64,000 bases of DNA from Actinostola sp. cb2023 (taxonomy: Eukaryota; Cnidaria; Anthozoa; Actiniaria; Actinostolidae): contig JAUJYZ010000325.1 in assembly GCA_033675265.1 (NCBI GenBank), positions 744,001-808,000 on the forward strand, written 5' to 3'. The position numbers were made by a program, and so were the translations under genes. Shown here piece by piece: positions 33,525-54,800 of the stretch (positions within the stretch are counted from its first letter, which is position 1; every line of letters starts with the position of its first letter). The notes under the pieces were generated by a model. It was given only the letters and a program-made list of their open reading frames with translations. It made no database searches and was not told the origin of the DNA.

Positions 33525-33943
33525 TTGAATGGAAATATGAAAAAATAAATGACTGATTGACTCATTAGAGTTTACCGCAAACAAAATTTACGGCCTCTGA
33601 CCAAAGCCTCGCAAAGTCTGCCTCACTAGACTCGCATCGTGAAAATGATCGCTGACCAGTATTGACAGTCTTTGAACTACATCTATGACGAAAAGTGGGT
33701 CTTCTGAAAATTCAAAAACTGGGTTACCTGTGTTAAACTGTGACGTCACAGCAACCTGTAAACTAACCACCTGCTCCGTGGGCAGCCAAAATATTTCACG
33801 CATAAACAAAACCAGAGCTTGATAGTAGCTTTATACACATTGTAAATCCTTTTTAACTTTGGACAAAAGACATAGGCCATAGATTTGCGACGGCTCGGCC
33901 CTCTACTAAGTGGCATCTAAGTCAAGGATAACGCCCTGGGACT

Positions 33944-34009
33944 ATGGCTGATTCGGGCATCGACTCTGCTCTTGAGTTTGAAACAGACTCAGTATATGGA
34001 GAACTACAC
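33944..34009 (+). CDS. Candidate orphan first exon with DSGIDS motif
   Basis: ATG followed by 22 codons (MADSGIDSALEFETDSVYGE, then LH) and a consensus donor GTAAGT at 34010. DSGIDS fits the DSGxxS phosphodegron recognised by beta-TrCP, the motif found at the N-terminus of I-kappa-B and beta-catenin. The acidic start of I-kappa-B proteins is similar in style, but no downstream ankyrin exon on the plus strand continues it: the next plus-strand gene is a PLK with its own ATG. It could be a real first exon of a gene whose later exons lie beyond or inside PLK introns, an alternative first exon, or a relic. Function not assigned. Confidence 0.4.
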
Positions 34010-34973
34010 GTAAGTTTGCTGGAAAGGACGCTCTTTTTTATTTCTTACTTACATTCTTTCTGCGTCATTGACTGGCCTGAAAAATGTTTTTAAAATGGGT
34101 TTAAACTGTGTTCTTTACATCATCAGCCCATTTTAGTACTGTAGCCCATTCAAACTAATAGCACTGAGTTACAAGAACTTCTTGACAGATTGAAAAACTG
34201 TGCTACAATTTCATTCGGACATTCGTCAGCTCGGAACGCCTTTCAAGAGAACGTATCCATAAAGTGCAAAAAGAAACAGCGTTAAATTGAACCTTGATTT
34301 CCTTGTGTGCCTGCGCGCTATGTATACTTGAAATAAGGTCCCTTGTGCTGACGCCGTTATAGCGTCGGCCTGTTTTTACACGACAGAAGTTTCTTATGCT
34401 TGCTTCGCACCAGGCTTTAGGGGCACTTGTGCAATCAGCTAGGCGTCATAGCTATCGGACACAGTGGTTTCAGAATTCATTTAACGATATAAATTAAGTT
34501 AATCAAGACGTATGTGATATCTAAGGCTGTTGGAATTCATATCCAGTCATTGTTTGAGCAACTGGCTCCTGATATCACAGTATTATTTGTATATTTATAT
34601 ATTTAATTCTTACAACATCAAATTTTATAGTTTTTAAATAGAGTATCTTTGTAATTAGTTTTAGAATTTATAGCGGAAGAGCCCTAATTATAGGGAGCTT
34701 GTGTTATAAAGTATGTATGTACTGTACAGTACAAAGCATCCACAAGCCTTGCATTATTCAGATTTCTTGCCGGGCGCTGTCAATGGCTATCTTAGAGGGG
34801 AACGCCGAAAGCCCCCCTTAGACAAATACTTACGTAACGAAACGTTTCAGCACTAAAACAAGATTATTAGTTAAGTCCTGATGAACTTAACGCAGTTCGT
34901 CTCATTTAGTTTGTCGTGTTCAGTTTTACACTCGTCGATCGCAGTAAACATGGCTGGTATGCTGTGTCACTTT

Positions 34974-35064
34974 CTCGTCCCCAGACCCTTCTCAACTTTC
35001 TAACGAAAAATCGAAAAATCGAGAGATTTTTCGTTAGAAAGTTGAGAAGGGTCAGGGGACGAGA
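34974..35064. mobile_element. Compact perfect palindrome element
   Basis: CTCGTCCCCAGACCCTTCTC and AACTTTCTAACGAAAAATC are followed almost at once by their reverse complements (GATTTTTCGTTAGAAAGTT, GAGAAGGGTCAGGGGACGAG). Only about 10 bases separate the arms. Confidence 0.8.
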
Positions 35065-35149
35065 ATGGCTGTTTCGCTCTCGCGCGGTGCGCCTGCGATG
35101 CTTGGAAGCAAACGTTAATTAATTTAATAATAATTTAATTTTAAGGCCT

Positions 35150-35320
35150 AGACTCACGATGCAACTTTTCTTGCAACGTTGCACGCAACAAGAGTTTTAT
35201 TTTGTTTTTACTACTTCTGCAATGTTGTGCGCAACAGTTGCAGAAGTAGAACTCGATCCTACTTCTGCAACTGTTACGCGCAACGTTGCAAGAAAAGTTG
35301 CATCATGTGTCTGTACTCTA
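35150..35320. mobile_element. GTTGC-rich foldback element, copy 2
   Basis: Outer parts CACGATGCAACTTTTCTTGC and GCAAGAAAAGTTGCATCATG are inverted; the centre is the palindrome AGTAGAACTCGATCCTACT. Shorter than copy 1 and 3 but same plan. Upstream of PLK. Confidence 0.75.
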
Positions 35321-36053
35321 ACGGCGTTTTATCCGTGAAAACTAAGGTTTCTACGGTGAGTGGGCTACCTGTGTTGGAAGGAGAGGATTTGATCTGATAC
35401 AGGGAACCCACTCGATGATAGGACATAGCATATCACTGTCGTGACCAGTGATTTTCAAGTGTTTTCAATTCACGTAATGTGTATAATTGTGCTAAGGATT
35501 CACACACGAAGACATGACTAAAGGCAGCATTTACGTTTCTAAACTCGCCAGTGATCAATTACTATAAAACAGACTGTTTTGCTTAAATGTTTTGACGCTA
35601 TCATGCGGATGGTATTCAGCTCATAGTAGTCGTACAAAGAAGGTGTGTCTAGCTGTCTAAGATCTTGTCCTCAAATAGAAGTACAGTCACGTCCATAAAT
35701 ATTAATTACGCCGATCATTTTTAAGCCTAATAACTTGTTACTTATTAACTCAAAAGCCCACTGAAAAGCAGAATTTTACTAAGTTCTTCGCTCAAATAAG
35801 AAAGTTCGGCGAGAGATTAATATTTGGAAAATTTGAAAAAACGTTCGATTGAAGCGAGGTCCGTGAACCTGTGCGCGCGCTCTGAACGCATAAATAAGTG
35901 ACGGTTCTCAGCGGCCTGCTCGACCAATCAGAAGCGCGCGATTTACGGGTAACCACCCGTCCGTTGCGAGATTGATGGTATTTGAAATGTATCACATTGA
36001 ATGCTAACTCGCCATGGCAAAAAGATCAAGAACTCGGTGAAAAACACTGTAAA

Positions 36054-47223
<11,170 letters not shown>

Positions 47224-47704
47224 AACTGATCTCAAGCATTGATGGGCTACCTGTGGCACTTTGGGTCGGGGGAAGGTTGGGATGGGAAATCTTACTCACC
47301 CCTACTCACCCCTCCCCTACTGATTTTCTGGAAATGTTACCCCTATGGGGGTCGGGTGAGCAGGGGATACAAAGGGCTATTTGATATTTAAAACATTTTG
47401 TTTCCAGGTTGTTATTTTTTTTGCTGAAAATTTTGAAATCAGAAATTCTGACTCAATTTTTGGGAAGTGGAAAATTTTATCGATAATTTTTCCAGTAACT
47501 GAACTTTAGTGTATTGGCAATACTCGTCTTCATTTGGAAGCAAACGTATTTTGAATCTTTTATTCGCTGTTCTGAATGTTTCAAATTTTCCATTTCCCAC
47601 CCAAAAAAATCTCATTCCCAGGGCCCTATCACCCACAGATGAGTGAGAGGGCCCTGGGGACGAGGTTCGCTGAATCAACATTTTTTCTATTTATACTGAA
47701 ATGA

Positions 47705-47710
47705 AATAAA
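47705..47710 (+). terminator. Candidate poly(A) signal for PLK
   Basis: AATAAA 482 bases after the PLK stop codon. A second AATAAA follows near 47897. Confidence 0.45.
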
Positions 47711-47989
47711 TTATGCATTTGAATCAATGAAAAAAAAAGATGTACAGAAATCATAAGTAGAGTATAATGATATATATGAATAGTTATCCAATATCAATGG
47801 ATAGAAGCAATATGTATTTTATCTTTCAGGGATATGGTGGGTGTATATATTTATTTTTCACAGGGGAGGGGAGGGGATATGGTTTGGATACTTGGAATAA
47901 AGATTGAATAAAATTTTCATTGGTCTTCCTGTGGTAACTGTAAAAGTATATTTGAAACATAGTAATGTCATTCTTTTTCCATGATAATA

Positions 47990-48110
47990 ATAACTGAATA
48001 ATAATAATAATAATAATAAATAATAATAATAATAAAATAATGTAAATAATAATAATAATACAATATTTCTATAGCGCACAAATATCAAAGTTCTAAGGCG
48101 CTTTGCAAAG
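47990..48110 (-). mobile_element. LINE/SINE 3' tail with (TAA)n
   Basis: On the minus strand: GCAAAGCGCCTTAGAACTTT, then TTGTGCGCTATAGAAATATTG and a long (TTA)n. This stem-loop plus (ATT)n pattern is the 3' tail shared by L2/CR1-type LINEs and SINEs that use them. Similar tails are at 51680-51745, 52905-52980 and 53355-53430. Confidence 0.7.
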
Positions 48111-48890
48111 AATAAAATAAATAAAAAACTAGAAAAATTAACCTGTGCGTTCAGTAGCACTCTAACCTTGCCAATCACTCGCAATTGAAAATGTAAAATC
48201 AGTATTTGCCATAACTATCAAAGAAAACGGTTGTTTCTAATTTGATCATTACTTTATGTTTTGTGCATTTCAATATTGATCAAAAATATAGTAGCCCCGA
48301 GTGAACGCCTATATAGCCTCCTTTGCAGACGCTTTTAATGTCGCGGTTGTTGGAGAGGAGGCTAACGCCTATAGGGCGTCTAGTTATTATTAATTATGCA
48401 TGCTGGCTATAGGGACTTTGCCTTCCTAATTTAAATAAAATGACCTCAAACTTCCTAAAGTCATAGGAAAAAAGCATACAAGGCAAGATAAGTTTGCAAG
48501 ATTTGATCAATTCACATCTACGGTATTTACACACAAATCCACAGCTTGGGATACCTGTGATTTTTCTAGATGATCCTTTGTGGGATTCCTGTGGCATACA
48601 GTAAACTTCTATTTTTGACCATATTTGGTCAAGAAATGATTTATGAGCCCACGATTAACCAGACCAGCAATAACAACAAACGAAAATATTGTTGTTCCAG
48701 ATTCTCTTCAGAATTACATGTAAAAATCTTTATTTTTCCACCTAAAGATTGTCTCTCTTTTACTACACTGAGAAGCAATCTCTCTTTTTGGGGTAAGTAA
48801 ATTATTCTCTCCATCTTCGTTGCGACGAATCGAGGATTCGAGAAGTTCCGAATGACTTGAACTTGAAGTGAACTTTTATCGTGAAGTGAA

Positions 48891-51800
48891 ATGGACCGAC
48901 AACGTGAAACCTTCCTGACTAACTATACTGGTCGTCGGCCGACACCGCTATCAGGATGTGAACGATTCTTAGGTGCAATACGAGATGGCAACCTGGAACT
49001 GGTAAGTCGAAATGCAAGCATCTTCTCTGATATTTCTTTTGCTGAGACCCCAAAGACGGTAAGTACTTCATGTAAGCACACTTGAAATAGACTATTCTTT
49101 ATAGCCGTTCTATTTGAAGTTTTTGTATTATCTGTCACAATTGGCAATGTGCGTACTTATACCACATTGAAAAGATGAACAAATAGTGACTAATAATATA
49201 AAAACTTCAAAAAGAACGGCTATAAAGAATAGAGTCCATTTCAAGTGGGCTTACATGAAGTACTAGCCCCAAAGACTTTGTAAATGTCATAGTACATAAC
49301 GGAAGGCTTAATGCCCAGGGGGGGTACTCATAGGTATCAGTGACGGGGAGGTGCATAAAAAAAAAGAAGCAAAAAAACCAAGCCGGAATGCGAGATAGTT
49401 TATGCGTCCACCTCTATGTATTCATTGTGCTTTATACTACAAAAACGAAATAACTATGGTATAATTCTGTGTCATGTCATGTTATTTACGTAGTTTAAAC
49501 TTGTTAATGAAATCGTTTTACATAAAATCGAGAACGGTAGGATATCATTTTTATTAACCCCCAAAAAAGTCCTTGCCAAAATCTTTATATCAAAAAAAGT
49601 CCATCAGAAAATTGCTAACCCAAAAAAAGTCCGAAGTCGCGAATTTCAAACCCAAAAAAAGGCCTTCGCACCTCCCCGTCACTTATACCCCTGAGTACCC
49701 CCCCCTGGGCTTAATGCAAGCAATAATTGCTTTATTTATATAGTCACTCAGTACAGATTGTAAAGTTGTCCTAGAAACATTGATTACTCGATTGCTCCAC
49801 ACACAAAAAAAAGACCACAGCCCCGCAGTTCTTTTTGCAGGCTAAACTTCAGAATACCCCGCAACTAATTTGCATAACAATAGAATCTATTGTATTTTGC
49901 GTCGTTTTCAAAGAGTGCCGCTACAAGAGCTTGACTAGTTGCGGGGTATTCTGAAGTCCTCCCTCCAGTCTATAGGGCCGTCAATCAAACTACAGTAGCT
50001 TTGCTATGATTGGTTAAAGTCTGCATGTCGCCCGCCCGCCGTGTTGTTTGATCGACATCCAACTATTTTCCAAGCATTTTGGAGGTATAGCACATCAACG
50101 ATAATGGTTTTAATCACATCAACGATAATGGTTTTAATGCCTCATCTCATAAATCTACTGATACCATGATGGATAGCACTCCTGGGGGGGGGGGGGGGGG
50201 GGGGGGGGTACTTGGTTAAAAAATGGTTAGGTATGTGCGGCGAGATGTTCAGACCTGGACCCTGTTTTTGGAATTTGTCACTCGAAAACCTGGATTTACG
50301 AATTTCCCAAATAAAAAAACCTGGATTTACGAATTTTTATTGACGATCTGATACGATGCATTCGTCAGGATATTTTGCCAGACTAAAGGCTCGGACACAC
50401 GGTGCAACTTTTCTTGCAACGTTGCGCCTTTGAATGGGAATTTAGTTTCCCCCTGCCACCATCCCGTCAACATCGTTAGTTTCAGTTCTTTGTTCATTGT
50501 GTATTATTGTATCTATTTTATTTTATGTTATGTTATATCAGGTTGTATAGTTGACAAAGAGTTATTAAACATTAAACAGTAGTAGGATCGAGTTCTACTT
50601 CTGCAACCGTTGCGCGCAACGTTGCATCGTGTGACACCCCAAAAACTCTTGTTGCGCGCAACGTTGCATCGTGTGACACCCCAAAAAACTCTTGTTGCGT
50701 GCAACATTGCAAGAAAAGTTGCATCGTGTGTCCCGAGCCTTAACACTCTAACACCTTTATGTCTGACTGACGCCATTATTATTGTTCATGCGGAGTTTTA
50801 CTGAAACGCCGATACCACATTATGCAAATTATTAAAAATTAATAAATGTTTTTTAGGCTATAACCTGGATTAATGATTTTTATGCGTTCATTTAACCTGG
50901 ATTAGAGAATAAAATGGCCCAAAACCTGGACCCTGTACCGCCGCACATGTAATTACTGGGAGTTAAGGGAGTTTAAGATTTGCAAAATCTATGACAGCGA
51001 CGTCAACCAGAAGTGTAGATAACTTCTGTTCTGGGTTTCATACATTAGAGATTTAGTCCTAGCCTAAGCCTGTGAGGTTACTTCATCCACAGGGAATACC
51101 AACTATGAAGGTATGAAACCGATCCGAACAGAAGTCATTTGCACTTCTGGTTGACGTCGCCGTCATAGATTTTGCAAATCTTAAACTCCCTATTGTAGGA
51201 GACATTACAACCCCCATAGTTTATTACCATGTTATCATTATAAAACATCTTCATTAAATTGTTTATCAAAAATAGGCAAAAAAGATTTTCAGTGAGAAGA
51301 AAAAGCTACATAATATAGATCCAAACAGCAGTATGCCAAGTCTTCCCTCTGGAGAAAGTGGTATTCATATTGCAGCAAGGGAAGGCCACTTAGATTGTAT
51401 AGAATTCTTACTGGAGCAAGGAGCTGATATTAACTTAGCAGGTAAATAATATCAATAATTATAATAATAATATACTTATTAATTGAAGGACTGACCCCCG
51501 CAAAAATAGACTCTCCTTCAAGTGAGACTCTGCATTATTGACTTTAATTTTTATATATGTCGTATATCCGGTTTATAACATCAATAACTTTATTTTTATC
51601 ACATATTTATATTTATATATAGTTGTTATTATTATATTATTTTCTATATCATATTATTATTATCATATATATTATTATATTATCACTCTGTAAAGCGCTA
51701 TTGACATACTATGAAATAGCGCTATATAAATAAAGATATTATTATTAAGAACGGAGTAATTAAGGGTGCGTTCGATTGACCCTAGCTATTCCAGAATAGG

Positions 51801-54800
51801 AAAACACGGAATAAACACTTGGATGCTTTTATTTCAGCACATTTAAAATTCCAAACTGTTCCTTGTAACTTTATTATAATACAACAAGGAATCGTTTCAT
51901 TGTACAGAGGACAGTAGATGTGTGACAGCGATTTAGGGATGTTATTTCGTCTATTCCTATTCTGGAATAAGGTCAATCGAACGCACCACCCTAAGTTAAG
52001 TTAAGTGACTTGTGATCAAAATCTAAATTCTCATCAATATTCTTAATTGAATTTCAAAGGAGAATTTGGGTTTTGATCACAAGTCACTTACTCCGTTCTT
52101 GCAGGTGGCCCTTCAATTTTTATAGCACATATATCAATTACATCATTTTCACATGCGCTTTACAAGGAAAAACTAAAACATTCTAGTAAAATATTTTTAG
52201 TCATGTGAAAACCAATAAAGCACTATAAATGCATATTCAAATTCCTTCTATCTTCTCTAAAATGGATTTGGAAAAAATAGTTTTGATCACAAAAGTCACC
52301 TACACTGTTCTTGCTGCAGACCCCTCTTCATGCATGAGCTTCAGTTGCAGGGGCGGATACATTGGGAGGGTTCTGGGGGTTGCAACCCCCCCTATGGATA
52401 TTTTTTAATACCGCTTGACGTATAGATATGTCTGTCCGTAGGTCTCTCTTGCACTTTCAGCTCTCTCCCTCGTAAGAATAATATCATTCATTCATACTGT
52501 TTACACGACCGTTCGACTTCGAGGCCGGTTTGACTGATAACAGAAAGAACCTGCCGTTTTTAGCGTCAAAAACGTATGTGAAGCCTTCATACTTGTAAGC
52601 TCACCCAAGAAGACTCTTCCAAGCATCTTTGTTGGATGTCCAATAAACTCAAAATTTTACTGAAAATTGAGTTTTGTTGTGTTAATAAAACAACTCCAGA
52701 TCTCTAAAAATATCATTTTAGAGCTTGTAGATTTCAAAATATTCTGGGGGGGCATGCCCCCAAACCCCCCTACATGTTCGCGCTTTGCCGCTCACACAAC
52801 ACAACGGCCGCAACACAACCCCCTGTTTGACAAAAACCTGGGTCCGCCCCTGAGTTGGTAGAACTTTACAGCCATATAGTGTTGCAGAGGCCATATTATA
52901 TTATTTTCTTTTCTTTGTCAGCGCTTAGAACAGTCCTGTATAGGCGCTATATAAGTAATTATTATTATTATTATTATATGAGTTCAGCAGTACAATATTT
53001 CTAATATTTCACATTTTGCATAAATGTAGAAAAAAGAAGAAAAACTGCGATGCACATGGCGGCAGGTGCAGGTCATCTAGAAGTTGTTAAATTACTCATC
53101 AAAAATAAAGCTTCTCTTGATTTGATTGACAAGTTCGGACGCACACCACTGATGTGGGCTGCTTCAGCTGGACATATAGATGTCGTGAAAGAGCTATTAG
53201 GAGCTGGTGCTTCACTCAAATCCGGGCAAGGAAATTGGCATCCTCTGCATGAAGCATGTAAACATGGGTTTTTGGACATTGCTAAAATTCTTATCAATGC
53301 AGGTTCACCTGTCAACAACCCAAGTGAATGTAAGTATATGTTAGATTGGTTGAAGTTATTGTAAAGCGCCATTGAGCTCTTGAAAATGGCACGATAAATT
53401 GCATGTTATTATTATTATTATTATTAGTAGTATTGTTATTAGTAATGAACAAGGACAATCTATTCCCCTGCGTCTATTCAACTACTAAGATATAAATGCA
53501 TAGTCAATACCTTTGTCATTACTGCTGTTGATGGCTTCTGGAGAGAAGCCGAAATATACAGTATTAAAAAATGTCACAAACTCTTCTCGTCATATTATTT
53601 ATAATAATAATAATGTAATGCTTTTATACGTATTTAGAAATGCAATGCGTTTACAAATAGATGAAAAGTGAAATAAACAATGGAATTGTTGTGATATTTA
53701 GAAAAATAAATAAATGATTAAAATTATGATAATGCTGGAAAGTTATTTTGAAGGCCAACACTAGGTCAGCTGAAACATCAACTACAAAACTGTCGAAACT
53801 GTGTGTGTACCAAACATTGAATTTATTATTTTTGCTCTACAATACCAGTGGGACCTCACATAAGCAGACTCCCTTGGGAGCGAGCCATAGGTGTCTGCTT
53901 GTACATGAGGTTCCACTTATGGGAGGAGTTATAAAAGCAATGTTCTAGTGGAGAAAGAAATGTTCAGAACCTTTGGGATGTGTCTGCTTACAGGAGGCAT
54001 CCATTAGACAAGGTTCAACTGTGTTATCTGAACTTCTTGTCATTCTGTCTAGTCAAAGGATGCACGCCCTGGTCACCACTACACATTGCTACTCGTGAAG
54101 GCCATCTAGACTGTATCAACATGCTTATTGACGCTGGTGCTGACGTACACAGCAAGAATGCTGGTGGTCATACATCACTACATGAAGCATCTTACCGAGG
54201 TTATAGTGATATTGTTAGGAGACTACTTCAACATAATGCAAACCCAAATAGTCAGAACAACCAGAAAAGAACTCCATTGCATGAAGCATGCAGTCAAGGT
54301 AAAGAAAATGTTAAAGCTACAAAACTGAGAACAGTGGATGTGACTTGTGATCAAATTCCAAATTCTCCTTTGGAATTCAAAGAACCTCAGGGAGAATTTA
54401 GATATTGATCAGAGATCAATAATTATTGATCATTGTTCTTGTGCAAATTTCTTGTAATAATAATAGTATAATAATAATTTATTATTTATATGGCGCAAAT
54501 TCGCATATGGATATGATCATCAAATGCGCCTGTAGTCATGAGAATGGAATAGTCCTTTCCCAAGATACAGTTGAGTGAATCCTGTACTGGCCAAAGCCTC
54601 GGTTTCATTGCATACCATCGTGTACTGAGATTTGTATTAATGATAAGATGGCTTTTATTGGGCGATTTGACAATGAAGCACCTAAAGTTGCTAATTAAAC
54701 AATATATAATTTACGCGATAACACCATTTAGAAAAACAGCTACTGTAATGAAACCGAGGCTTTGGCCAGTACATGATTCACTCAACTGTATCTTGGGAAA

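Larger units (their letters stand above)
32930..36053. other. Divergent promoter spacer between RAD23 and PLK
   Basis: About 3 kb between the RAD23 start (minus) and the PLK start (plus). It contains a CACGTGAC-ended MITE (33144-33524), a lone candidate first exon (33944-34009), a perfect foldback (34974-35064) and a GTTGC-rich foldback (35150-35320). Promoter elements cannot be defined by eye. Confidence 0.5.
47224..48890. other. Spacer between PLK and the ankyrin/SOCS gene
   Basis: Contains the PLK 3' UTR with AATAAA at 47705 and again near 47897, a TAA microsatellite followed by a LINE/SINE tail-like GCGC stem-loop (47990-48110), and four copies of the CCTGTG module. No gene seen. Confidence 0.55.

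Noticed and set aside
35982..36053. Upstream extension of the PLK start
   Set aside because: The extra codons begin with TTG, not ATG; the first ATG in frame is 36054.
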